A stretch of 23,952 nucleotides of DNA, from assembly GCA_038215095.1 (NCBI GenBank), contig JBBQRG010000048.1, forward strand, positions 1 to 23,952. Reading direction: 5' to 3'. Below are positions 13,704 through 21,014 of the stretch, piece by piece (positions within the stretch are counted from its first letter, which is position 1; the number at the start of each line of letters is the position of its first letter). Source of the DNA: DATACN01 sp038215095. Lineage in GTDB: Bacteria > Actinomycetota > Thermoleophilia > Solirubrobacterales > Thermoleophilaceae. A program made the position numbers and the translations under genes. The notes beneath the pieces were generated by a model, which worked only from the letters and a program-made list of their open reading frames with translations, made no database searches and had not been told where the DNA came from.

Positions 13704-15127
13704 CCGACTCGCGGCGCATCCTCGTGACCGGCCTGTCCACCTACTGGGGCGGCCTGCTGGCGAAGGCGCTCGAGCGCTTCCCCGAGATCGAGGCGATCAT
13801 CGGCGTGGACAACGAGGAGCCCACGGTCGAGCTCGAGCGCACCGAGTACGTGAAGGTCGGGGCCCAGCACGCGCTGCTGCGCCGCGTGGTCGAGGCGGCC
13901 GAGATCGACACCGTCGTCGACACGCGCCTGGTCGTGGACTCGACGACCACCACCTCGAGCAAGGCCCACGAGAACAACGTGATCGGCACGATGAACATCC
14001 TGGCCGCCTGCAGCGGCCCGGACACGCCGGTGCGCAAGGTGGTGTTCAAGTCGTCGGCCCACTACTACGGCTGCGAGCAGGACGACCCCGCCTTCTTCGA
14101 CGAGACGATGAGCCGGCCACACCAGCCCCGCACGCCGATCGAGCGGGACATCGTGGACGCGGAGGCCTCGCTCGGGGACTTCGCCGAGACCAACCCCGAC
14201 GCGGCCGTGACCATCCTGCGCTTCGCCAACGTGCTGGGACCCGACGTTCAGACCTCGCACATCGGCTTGTTCTCGCTGCCGGCGATTCCGATGATCCTCG
14301 GGTTCGACCCGCGCTACCAGTTCGTGCACGAGGAGGACGTGGTGCACGCGCTCGAGCACGCGGTCCGCAACGTGCTGCCGGGCATCTACAACGTCGCCGC
14401 CGACGGGGTCCTCGCCCTGAGCGAGGTGGCCGGTCTACTGGGCAAGCCCTACGCGCCGGTCCTGCCGCCGTGGGGCACCGGCATCGCGACCAGCCTGTTG
14501 CGCCGCGTCGGGCTGCAGGTGCCGGCCGAGATGCAGATGCAGCTGCGTTACGGGCGCGGGGTGGACAACCGCCGCTACAAGGCCGCCGGCTTCCGCTACG
14601 GCCATACCAGCCGCGAGACCGTGATCACGCTCGCCGAGCACATGCGCCTGCACCCGCTGATGCGCGGGGCGGGGGAGCCCTACCGCTACGAGCGCGAGGT
14701 CGAGGAGTTCCTGCGCTGGAGCCCGCACGTGCGGAGCGCCAGGTCGCCCGACGGCAGCGGGCTCTCGCGCGACCAGCTGGCGGAGCTGCGCCGGGCGCTC
14801 GGCGAGCTGAGCGGCGAGGAGATGTCGGCGCTGGCAGGGCCGCCGGCGCCCGAGTCCCAGCCTGAACCCGCGCCGCCGCCGCCGAAGCGCAAGCCGGCGC
14901 CACCAGCGCCACCGGCGCCGCGGGCCGGGGCTCCCGTCGACCACTACGACGATCTCGAGTCCGAGGAGGTCATCTCGCTGCTGGGCTCGCTGGAGCCCGG
15001 CGACTTGCGCGTGCTGCGCGACTACGAGCGCGACAACGCCGGCCGCTCGAGCGTTCTTGGCGCAATCGACTCGGTGCTCGCGCGCAGCGGCGACGCAAGC
15101 GGGGTTGCACCGGGCGGGACCCCCTAG
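13700..15127 (+). CDS. NAD-dependent epimerase/SDR-like protein with C-terminal extension
   Basis: A 475-residue protein. Residues 1-330 follow the extended-SDR (epimerase) layout: I-L-V-T-G-L-S-T-Y-W-G-G (7-18), I-I-G-V-D (33-37), N-V-I-G-T-M-N-I-L-A-A, F-K-S-S-A-H-Y-Y-G and L-R-F-A-N-V-L-G-P. The glycine motif is altered (T-G-x-x-T-x-x-G), and the place of the catalytic Y-x-x-x-K reads I147-E-R-D-I151. A Pro- and Ala-rich linker of about 45 residues (roughly 375-420) then leads to a compact helical end with L-E-P-G-D-L-R-V-L-R-D-Y-E-R-D-N-A-G-R-S-S-V-L. It probably binds a nucleotide cofactor, but classical epimerase chemistry is doubtful. The ATG overlaps the acyltransferase stop, so a shared lipid or envelope role is inferred. 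Confidence 0.82.
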   Translation: MTDSRRILVTGLSTYWGGLLAKALERFPEIEAIIGVDNEEPTVELERTEYVKVGAQHALLRRVVEAAEIDTVVDTRLVVDSTTTTSSKAHENNVIGTMNILAACSGPDTPVRKVVFKSSAHYYGCEQDDPAFFDETMSRPHQPRTPIERDIVDAEASLGDFAETNPDAAVTILRFANVLGPDVQTSHIGLFSLPAIPMILGFDPRYQFVHEEDVVHALEHAVRNVLPGIYNVAADGVLALSEVAGLLGKPYAPVLPPWGTGIATSLLRRVGLQVPAEMQMQLRYGRGVDNRRYKAAGFRYGHTSRETVITLAEHMRLHPLMRGAGEPYRYEREVEEFLRWSPHVRSARSPDGSGLSRDQLAELRRALGELSGEEMSALAGPPAPESQPEPAPPPPKRKPAPPAPPAPRAGAPVDHYDDLESEEVISLLGSLEPGDLRVLRDYERDNAGRSSVLGAIDSVLARSGDASGVAPGGTP

Positions 15128-15146
15128 AAAGCGGCGAAACCCGCTC

Positions 15147-15152
15147 TACACT
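15147..15152 (+). promoter_or_regulatory. Putative -10 box for the L,D-transpeptidase
   Basis: TACACT, giving a leader of about 30 bases that contains the hairpin at 15161-15177 and an AAGG ribosome binding site. No good -35 box was found. Confidence 0.35.
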
Positions 15153-15160
15153 GATCCCAA

Positions 15161-15177
15161 TGCGGCCCGAGGCCGCA
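15161..15177 (+). promoter_or_regulatory. Hairpin in the 5' leader of the L,D-transpeptidase gene
   Basis: TGCGGCC-CGA-GGCCGCA: perfect 7-base arms and a 3-base loop. It ends two bases before the AAGG at 15180-15183 that precedes the ATG at 15188. It may be a leader structure affecting translation, or a terminator for the upstream SDR gene, whose stop is at 15127. Confidence 0.4.
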
Positions 15178-15187
15178 TCAAGGTCCC

Positions 15188-16222
15188 ATGAGGCACAGGT
15201 CGTTCATCTTCGTCGCGGTTTTCGTGTTCCTGCTGATCGTGGGGGCGGTGGCTGCGTACGCGTACGACAACTCCCGTGAGGACCGGATCGCCAAGGGAGT
15301 CTCGGTCGCCGGCCACGACGTCGGTGGCATGAGCGCCTCGCAGGCGCGCGCCGTCGTTCGGCGCGAACTGGCGGCTTCGCTTGCGCGGCCCGTCGTGGTC
15401 ACCCGCCACAGCCGGCGGTTCAAGCTCTCGGCGGCCGGCGCCAAGCTGCACGCCGACGTGGGGGGGATGGTCGAAGAGGCCCTCGCCGCCAGCCGCGAGG
15501 GCAACGTGGTCAGCCGCACCTGGCGCGGCGTGACAGGCGGCCAGGTCGACAAGAGCGTGCCTGCACGGGTCACCTATGACCGCGCGGCGGTCCAGCATTT
15601 CGTAAGTCGCGTCCGCAAATCGCTCGACCGGCCCGCCCGTGACGCCCGCGTGGACTTCCCGTCGCTGGCGGAGGTCAAGGAGCAGAGCGGCCGCGCCGTG
15701 CGGGCGGAAGCGCTCCAGCGCGGCCTGGAAGAGGCGCTCGCCGACCCGAGCGCCGGGCGCACCGTGAAGGCGCCGGTCGCGGTGGTGAAGCCGAAGATCA
15801 CGCGCGCGAGCCTCGCCAAGCAGTACCCCACCGTGCTCATCGTGGACCGCAACAGCTTCCACCTGAACCTCTACGAGCAGCTCCACCTCGCGAAGAGCTA
15901 CACCGTCGCGATCGGGGCTCAGGGCTTCGACACGCCTGCCGGGCTCTACCACATCCAGAACAAGGCGGTGAACCCCGCCTGGAGCGTTCCAAAGGCGGCT
16001 TGGGCCGGGAGCCTGGGAGGCACCGTGGTGCCCGGCGGCAGCCCCGACAACCCGCTCAAGGCCCGCTGGCTCGGCATCTTCAACGGCGCCGGGATCCACG
16101 GCACGGACGAGGTGGCGTCGCTCGGGCACGCGGCGTCGCACGGCTGTGTCCGCATGGGCGTCTCCGACGTGATCGATCTCTACCCGCGGGTCCCCGTCGG
16201 AGCGCCGATCTACATCGGCTAG
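15188..16222 (+). CDS. L,D-transpeptidase (YkuD domain)
   Basis: A 344-residue secreted or membrane-anchored enzyme that makes 3-3 crosslinks in peptidoglycan or attaches proteins to it. The N-terminal helix (residues 6-27) has no clear cleavage site, so it is probably an anchor. A VanW-like/PG-binding-4-type region follows (V-S-V-A-G-H-D-V-G-G-M-S-A-S-Q-A, about 38-53). The YkuD domain fills residues 215-344, with I-H-G-T-D-E (His304) and the catalytic S-H-G-C-V-R-M (His318, Cys320, Arg322). The ATG at 15188 has AAGG as ribosome binding site. Its TAG stop shares the CTAG tetranucleotide with the stop of the convergent small gene at 16219. Confidence 0.93.
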   Translation: MRHRSFIFVAVFVFLLIVGAVAAYAYDNSREDRIAKGVSVAGHDVGGMSASQARAVVRRELAASLARPVVVTRHSRRFKLSAAGAKLHADVGGMVEEALAASREGNVVSRTWRGVTGGQVDKSVPARVTYDRAAVQHFVSRVRKSLDRPARDARVDFPSLAEVKEQSGRAVRAEALQRGLEEALADPSAGRTVKAPVAVVKPKITRASLAKQYPTVLIVDRNSFHLNLYEQLHLAKSYTVAIGAQGFDTPAGLYHIQNKAVNPAWSVPKAAWAGSLGGTVVPGGSPDNPLKARWLGIFNGAGIHGTDEVASLGHAASHGCVRMGVSDVIDLYPRVPVGAPIYIG

Positions 16223-16509
16223 GCCGGTCCGGGGAAGCCGGGCCCGATGCCCTGCACAGGCACCTCCTCCCAACCGTTTTCCTCGAGGGAGGCTTGCCGC
16301 GGCGAATGGCGAATGCACATGGAGCCGATGAAGATGCCCCGCTCCCGCTTGCGCAAAAGCGCGTACCACAAGGTCGAGGCGTCGCTCGGCCCCTGGATCC
16401 TGTGCCACGGCTTGACGGGCTTGCCGAGGTCGTCCACGACGCCGACCTCCGCGAGCTGATTGCGGGTGGCGATGCGACCGTCATCGGTGTTGACGAAGAA
16501 CGTCCCCAC
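16219..16509 (-). CDS. Hypothetical protein
   Basis: A protein of 96 residues (GTG at 16509), or 113 if it starts at the ATG at 16560. I do not recognise it. It contains N-T-D-D-G-R-I-A-T-R-N-Q-L-A-E-V-G, K-P-W-H-R-I-Q-G-P-S-D and W-Y-A-L-L-R-K-R-E-R-G-I-F-I-G-S-M-C-I-R-H. The balanced composition and G/C-rich third positions indicate real coding, and no plausible protein is read on the plus strand. The shorter start is preferred because TAGCCT lies eight bases upstream on the same strand and because the longer one would run into xerC. It is convergent with the transpeptidase gene, their stops overlapping in CTAG, and divergent from xerC. Confidence 0.65.
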   Translation of the reverse strand: MGTFFVNTDDGRIATRNQLAEVGVVDDLGKPVKPWHRIQGPSDASTLWYALLRKRERGIFIGSMCIRHSPRQASLEENGWEEVPVQGIGPGFPGPA

Positions 16510-16517
16510 GGCTGCAG

Positions 16518-16523
16518 AGGCTA
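16518..16523 (-). promoter_or_regulatory. Putative -10 box for the small gene ending at 16219
   Basis: On the minus strand this reads TAGCCT, eight bases before the GTG at 16509. It follows the same TAnnnT spacing pattern as other starts in the window. Confidence 0.35.
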
Positions 16524-16537
16524 GATGGGCCGGGGAT

Positions 16538-17413
16538 TTGCGCCGCTTCGACGACAGCATGCGCGCCCGCGGCCTTGCCGAGAAGAGCCGTAGCGCCTAC
16601 GGCGTGGACCTGGGCCAGCTGGCCGAGTGGGCTGCCGGCTACGACCTCGAGTCGAGCGAGCTGACCCACCGCGAGCTGCGCCGTTTCGCCGGCGTGCTGT
16701 CGGAGCGCGGCGCCGGCAAGTCCACAGTGGCCCGCAAGCTGGCGGCCATCCGCACCTTCTACGCGCTGCAGGTCGAGCGCGGCGAGCTCGAGGCAAACCC
16801 GGCCGACCTGGTGTCCACGCCCAAGCGGGACTCCTACCTGCCGCGCGTGCTCAAGCCGGCCGAGGTGGCCGGCCTGCTCGAGGGCATCCCCGGCTCCGGC
16901 CCGCTCGACCTGCGCGACCGGGCGCTGCTCGAGCTGGCCTACTCGGCCGGGCTGCGTGCCGAAGAGCTCGTGAACCTGAACGTGGAGAGCGCGGACCCAG
17001 ACGCCGAGGAGGTCCGCGTGGAGGGCAAGGGCGGCCGCACGCGGGTGATCCCTGGCGGCGAGCCGGCCTGGCGCGCCCTCGAGGCCTACCTCTCGCGCGG
17101 GCGGCCCGCGCTGGCCGCGGGAGACGCCGGCCGGGAGCGCGCGCTGTTCCTGTCGAAGAGCGGCCGGCGGCTGTCGACCTCCGACGTTCGGAGGCGCTTG
17201 CGCATCCAGGTCAGGCGCGCCGCGCTCCAGGGTGGGGTCTCCCCACACACCCTGAGGCACTCGTTCGCCACCCACCTGTTGGAGGGCGGAGCCGACCTGA
17301 GGGTGATCCAGGAGCTGTTGGGCCATGCATCCATATCCACGACCCAGACCTACACTCGGGTAGAGTCGAAGCGCTTGAAGCAGGCGTACGCCCTTGCTCA
17401 TCCCCGCGCGTGA
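16538..17413 (+). CDS. xerC: Tyrosine recombinase XerC/XerD
   Basis: A 291-residue site-specific recombinase that resolves chromosome dimers at dif. The N-terminal SAM-like domain has R-G-L-A-E-K-S-R-S-A-Y-G-V-D-L. All six catalytic residues are present, numbered from the TTG start: Arg140 (A-G-L-R-A-E-E-L), Lys164 (G-K-G-G-R-T-R-V), His237 and Arg240 (H-T-L-R-H-S-F-A-T-H), His263 (L-G-H-A-S-I-S-T-T-Q) and Tyr272. The start is uncertain: the frame is open from 16460, with GTG at 16487, TTG at 16538 and ATG at 16559; 16538 fits the family N-terminus best and avoids overlap with the divergent gene. XerC and XerD cannot be told apart here. It precedes the WhiG-like sigma gene, an order I also recall from Streptomyces. 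Confidence 0.9.
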   Translation: MRRFDDSMRARGLAEKSRSAYGVDLGQLAEWAAGYDLESSELTHRELRRFAGVLSERGAGKSTVARKLAAIRTFYALQVERGELEANPADLVSTPKRDSYLPRVLKPAEVAGLLEGIPGSGPLDLRDRALLELAYSAGLRAEELVNLNVESADPDAEEVRVEGKGGRTRVIPGGEPAWRALEAYLSRGRPALAAGDAGRERALFLSKSGRRLSTSDVRRRLRIQVRRAALQGGVSPHTLRHSFATHLLEGGADLRVIQELLGHASISTTQTYTRVESKRLKQAYALAHPRA

Positions 17414-17425
17414 ACGGCAGCAGCT

Positions 17426-17430
17426 AAGGA
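17426..17430 (+). promoter_or_regulatory. Ribosome binding site of the sigma factor gene
   Basis: AAGGA, four bases before the ATG at 17435. It is one of the few clear Shine-Dalgarno sequences in the window and fixes the start of the sigma factor. Confidence 0.6.
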
Positions 17431-17434
17431 ATCG

Positions 17435-18226
17435 ATGGTGGAGACCAACCTAAAGGCGATCGAGCTCAGGGACCTCTGGCGTCGCTACAAGGACGACCGG
17501 GACGAGCAGGCTCGCGAGCGGCTCGTGCTGGCCTACGCGCCGCTGGTGAAGTACGTGGCCGGCCGCATGTCGAGCGGGCTGCCCTCGCACGTCGAGGAGG
17601 CCGACCTGATCTCGTATGGCCTGCTGGGCCTGATCTCGGCGATCGAGCGTTTCGATCCCAGCCGCGAGATCAAGTTCGAGACCTTCGCGATCACGCGCAT
17701 CAAGGGCTCGATCATCGACGAGCTGCGCTCGCTCGACTGGGTGCCGCGCTCGGTGCGGACCAAGGCACGCGAGATCGAGCGGGCCAACGCGGCGCTCGAG
17801 CACCAGCTGCACCGCGCGCCGTCCGACCAGGAGATGGCCGAGCAGCTCGAGGTCACGGTCGAGGAGTTCCAGGAGTCGCTCGTCCGGATCTCGAACTCCT
17901 CGGTGGTCGCGCTCGACGAGCTGTGGACCGTCTCGGACGCCTCCGGCGACCAGGTCTCGCTGCTCGACACGATCCAGGACCCCCAGGCGCTCGACCCCGC
18001 CCACGAGATGGACACCACCGAGATGAAGGACCGGCTGGCGGACGCTATCGCCCGCCTGCCGGAGCGCGAGAAGCTGGTGGTGGCGCTCTACTACTACGAG
18101 AACCTGACCCTGCGCGAGATCGGCGAGGTGCTCGGCGTGACCGAGTCCCGTGTCTCGCAGCTGCACACGAAGGCGGTCCTGCGGCTCAAGTCGCGGCTGC
18201 AGGGAGAACCGTTGGCAGGGGACTAG
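17435..18226 (+). CDS. whiG: WhiG/FliA-family RNA polymerase sigma factor
   Basis: A 263-residue group 3 sigma factor. Region 2 is very like WhiG/FliA: Y-A-P-L-V-K-Y-V-A-G-R-M, L-P-S-H-V-E-E-A-D-L-I-S-Y-G-L-L-G-L, F-D-P-S-R-E-I-K-F-E-T-F-A-I-T-R-I-K-G-S-I-I-D-E-L-R and D-W-V-P-R-S-V-R. Region 3 follows (I-E-R-A-N-A-A-L-E-H), and region 4 has the helix-turn-helix L-T-L-R-E-I-G-E-V-L-G-V-T-E-S-R-V-S-Q-L-H. In Streptomyces WhiG drives sporulation; in motile bacteria FliA drives flagellar genes. Neither kind of target gene is visible here, so its regulon is unknown. It follows xerC and lies nine bases before a PP2C-kinase protein that may control it. Confidence 0.88.
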   Translation: MVETNLKAIELRDLWRRYKDDRDEQARERLVLAYAPLVKYVAGRMSSGLPSHVEEADLISYGLLGLISAIERFDPSREIKFETFAITRIKGSIIDELRSLDWVPRSVRTKAREIERANAALEHQLHRAPSDQEMAEQLEVTVEEFQESLVRISNSSVVALDELWTVSDASGDQVSLLDTIQDPQALDPAHEMDTTEMKDRLADAIARLPEREKLVVALYYYENLTLREIGEVLGVTESRVSQLHTKAVLRLKSRLQGEPLAGD

Positions 18227-18235
18227 CTCTTAGCC

Positions 18236-20632
18236 ATGGCGGGGGGCGATGGCGAGCGGCTGGGCAGGAGCGCCAGGCAGCAGGTGGCGGTGGCGGAACT
18301 CGGCCAGCAGGCGCTGGGCGGGTCGGAGGTCGACGAGCTGTTCGCCGGGGTGGTGGAGGCCGCCGCCCGTGAGCTCGAGCTGGAGTTCGCGGCGCTGCTG
18401 GAGCTGACGAGGGACGGGCGACTGCTGCGCCGCACGGTGCACGGGCTGCCCATGGAGACGGTCGGCGACGTGCTGCCGCCCGGCGAGGACGGGCTGCCCG
18501 GCTACGCGCTGCGGGTGGACAGCACCGTCGTCGTGGACGACTACGCGAGCGAGGACCGCTTCGTCAAGAGCGCGATGCAGCAGCAGCTCGGGATCGCCAG
18601 CGCGGTGGCCGCCCCCATCGGGGCCCGCGGGCGCCACTTCGGCGTGATCGTGGTGAGCTGCCGGGAGCCGCGCACCTACAGCCCCGACGACGTCAGCTTC
18701 CTCCAGTCGGTGGCGAACGTGGCCGGCGCCGCGGTCGAGCGGGCGCGCGCCGACGACGTGGTGCGCGACAGCGAGCGGCGCTTCCGCGAGCTCGCCGACA
18801 CCGCGCCGGCGCTGATGTGGATGACCGACCCCGACGGGCACGTGATCTTCGTGAACGAGGGCTGGCTGCGCTTCACCGGGCGCACGCTGGCGGACGAGCT
18901 GGGCGACACCTTCGCCAGCTCCGCCCACCCGCAGGACCGCGAGGAGCTGGTGGAGGCCTGGGACCAGGCCATCAAGACGAGGGACGAGTTCCGCCACGAA
19001 TACCGCCTGCACCGCCGCGACGGCGTGTACCGCTGGGTGCTGGAGGTGGGCGTGCCGCGCTACGTGGCCGGCGAGTTCCTCGGCTACGTCGGCACGGCCA
19101 CCGACATAGACGAGCGCAAGGCGATGGAGGAGTCGCTGCGCGCCAGCGAGCACGCCTTCCGCGAGCTCGCCGACTCGGCCCCCGTGATGATCTGGACCAC
19201 CGACGCGGACGGCCTCGTGACCTTCGTGAACCGCGGCTGGCTGGAGTTCACGGGCAGGACGCTCCAGGACGAGCTGGGCGACACCTGGGCGCTTGGCGTG
19301 CACCCCGACGACGTGCCGGAGGTCGACGCCAAGTGGACGGGCACCTTCGCGGAGCGTGACGGCTGGGAGCACGAGTACCGCCTGAAGCACCACGACGGCG
19401 AGTACCGCTGGATCTTCGAGCGCGGCGCCCCGCGCTTCGAGGCCGGCCGCTTCGCCGGCTACGCGGGCAGCGCCACCGACATCCACGAGCGCAAGACGAT
19501 GGAGGAGCGCCTGCGCCAGATCTACGAGCGCGAGCACCGGATCGCGGAAACGCTTCAGCGCAGCCTGCTGCCGGAGCGCCTGCCGGTCATCGAGGGGCTG
19601 ACGATGTCCGCCCGCTACCTGCCCGCCGGCCACGGCGAGGCGATCGGGGGCGACTGGTACGACGCGGTCGAGCTGAAGGACGGCCGCGTGGCGGTGGTGG
19701 TGGGCGACGTAGTTGGCCACGGGCTGCGCGCCGCAGCGGCCATGGGGCAGCTGCGAAACGCGTTCCGCGCCTACGCGCTGGTCGGCTCTTCGCCGTCCGA
19801 GGTGATGGGGCGCATGAACCGGCTCACGATCGGCGCGGGCGACGACACGATCGCCACCGCGCTGCTGCTGATGCTCGACCGCGAGACGGGCCAGCTCACC
19901 TACACGAGCGCCGGGCACCCGCCGGCGCTCGTGGTGGGTAGAGACGGCACCCGCTTCCTCGAGGACGGGCGCTCGATGCCGGTCGGCGCCGCCGACGCCG
20001 CGGTCTTCCGCGAGGGCACCGCCGTGCTCGAGGGCGGGGAGACGCTGGTGCTGTACACCGACGGGCTGGTGGAGCGCCGCGACATCCCGCTCGACCGCCG
20101 CCTCGAGGAGCTGGCGGAGGTTGCCGGCAGTGGCGCGCTGGAACTGGAGGACCTGTGCGACCGCCTGCTCCGCAGGCTGCTCGGCGAGGGCGAGCGCGCC
20201 GACGACGTTGCCCTGATCGCGGTGCGCGCGGAGCCCGCCGCGCTGCAGCGGATCAGCCTGCGCCTGCCGGCCGAGCCGGACGCCCTGCTGGGCCTCAGGC
20301 GCCGGCTCGCGCGCTTCCTGCACTCAGCGGGCGCGACCGAGGCGGAGTCCTACGAGATCACGCTGGCGATATCGGAGACGTGCGGCAACGCGATCGAGCA
20401 CGCCTACGGGCCGGGTGACGCGAGCTTCCAGGTGGAGGTCGAGCTCGACGGCGACGAGCTGGTGGCCTCCGTGCGCGACTCGGGCAGCTGGCGCAAGAGC
20501 CGCGGCGCCAGCCACCGCGGGCGAGGGCTGAAGATCATCGACGGGATCATGGACAGCTCCGACGTGGTGCGCGACGAGCGCGGCACGGTCGTAAACATGC
20601 GGCGCAGGCTGTCGGCCGGGGTGCCCGCGTGA
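18236..20632 (+). CDS. GAF-PAS-PAS-PP2C-HATPase partner-switching regulator
   Basis: A 798-residue fusion of sensor, phosphatase and anti-sigma kinase. Order: GAF domain (about 20-170), two closely similar PAS/PAC units (about 182-300 and 308-425) with F-R-E-L-A-D-(T/S)-A-P starts, a short coiled linker (425-445), a SpoIIE/RsbU-type PP2C phosphatase (about 450-665) with metal-binding G-G-D-W-Y-D (471-476), G-D-V-V-G-H-G (490-496), Y-T-D-G-L-V-E (607-613) and D-D-V-A-L (656-660), and an RsbW-type HATPase domain (about 672-795) with E-T-C-G-N-A-I-E-H-A-Y (714-724), D-S-G (748-750) and G-R-G-L (762-765). Both catalytic halves look intact. No membrane segment, so sensing is cytoplasmic. The stop overlaps the STAS gene start. 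Confidence 0.92.
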   Translation: MAGGDGERLGRSARQQVAVAELGQQALGGSEVDELFAGVVEAAARELELEFAALLELTRDGRLLRRTVHGLPMETVGDVLPPGEDGLPGYALRVDSTVVVDDYASEDRFVKSAMQQQLGIASAVAAPIGARGRHFGVIVVSCREPRTYSPDDVSFLQSVANVAGAAVERARADDVVRDSERRFRELADTAPALMWMTDPDGHVIFVNEGWLRFTGRTLADELGDTFASSAHPQDREELVEAWDQAIKTRDEFRHEYRLHRRDGVYRWVLEVGVPRYVAGEFLGYVGTATDIDERKAMEESLRASEHAFRELADSAPVMIWTTDADGLVTFVNRGWLEFTGRTLQDELGDTWALGVHPDDVPEVDAKWTGTFAERDGWEHEYRLKHHDGEYRWIFERGAPRFEAGRFAGYAGSATDIHERKTMEERLRQIYEREHRIAETLQRSLLPERLPVIEGLTMSARYLPAGHGEAIGGDWYDAVELKDGRVAVVVGDVVGHGLRAAAAMGQLRNAFRAYALVGSSPSEVMGRMNRLTIGAGDDTIATALLLMLDRETGQLTYTSAGHPPALVVGRDGTRFLEDGRSMPVGAADAAVFREGTAVLEGGETLVLYTDGLVERRDIPLDRRLEELAEVAGSGALELEDLCDRLLRRLLGEGERADDVALIAVRAEPAALQRISLRLPAEPDALLGLRRRLARFLHSAGATEAESYEITLAISETCGNAIEHAYGPGDASFQVEVELDGDELVASVRDSGSWRKSRGASHRGRGLKIIDGIMDSSDVVRDERGTVVNMRRRLSAGVPA

Positions 20633-20973
20633 GCACGGCCGCAGAGGTCTCGGTCGAGCTGAACGGCGCGACCGTCGTCGCGCGCCTCACCGGCGAGGTG
20701 GACATGGCGAACGCCACCTACGTGCACGACGAGCTGCTGCGCTCGGTGCCCAACGACGCGGTCGCGCTCGTGATCGACCTGGGCCCGACGCGCTACCTCG
20801 ACTCGGCGGCGATCGCGCTGCTGTTCGACATCGCCAGGCGGCTCGGAACGCGGCGCCAGGCACTGCGGCTGGTGATGCCCCCGGACTCGCCGCTGGAGCG
20901 GGTGCTCACGCTCACCGAGATGGGCAGCGTGGCCCCGATCCACGAGACCCTCGCCTCGGCCCTGGCCGGGTAG
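20629..20973 (+). CDS. STAS-domain anti-sigma factor antagonist
   Basis: A 114-residue single STAS domain of the RsbV/SpoIIAA type. The core has V-A-R-L-T-G-E-V-D-M-A-N-A, V-I-D-L-G-P-T-R-Y-L-D-S-A-A-I-A-L-L-F and a C-terminal helix. Ser59 in L-D-S is at the position phosphorylated in SpoIIAA (Ser58 in D-S-S-G); the rest of the motif is relaxed to D-S-A-A-I. In partner switching the dephosphorylated antagonist binds the HATPase anti-sigma domain and releases sigma, and the PP2C enzyme dephosphorylates it. The GTG overlaps the stop of the large regulator by four bases, so the kinase, phosphatase and substrate are made together. Confidence 0.9.
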   Translation: MSTAAEVSVELNGATVVARLTGEVDMANATYVHDELLRSVPNDAVALVIDLGPTRYLDSAAIALLFDIARRLGTRRQALRLVMPPDSPLERVLTLTEMGSVAPIHETLASALAG

Positions 20974-20996
20974 TCTGCCCCGGGAGGGACATCCGA

Positions 20997-21005
20997 GGAG
21001 AGGAG
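20997..21005 (+). promoter_or_regulatory. Ribosome binding site of the EF-G-like gene
   Basis: A purine-rich GGAGAGGAG run ends nine bases before the ATG at 21015. It is a strong Shine-Dalgarno sequence, unlike most starts in the window, and suggests efficient leadered translation. Confidence 0.55.
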
Positions 21006-21014
21006 ACGGTCTAA

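Noticed and set aside
20966..20983. CCGGG/CCCGG stem after the STAS gene as a terminator
   Set aside because: Only five base pairs with an 8-base loop and no T-run; too weak to call.
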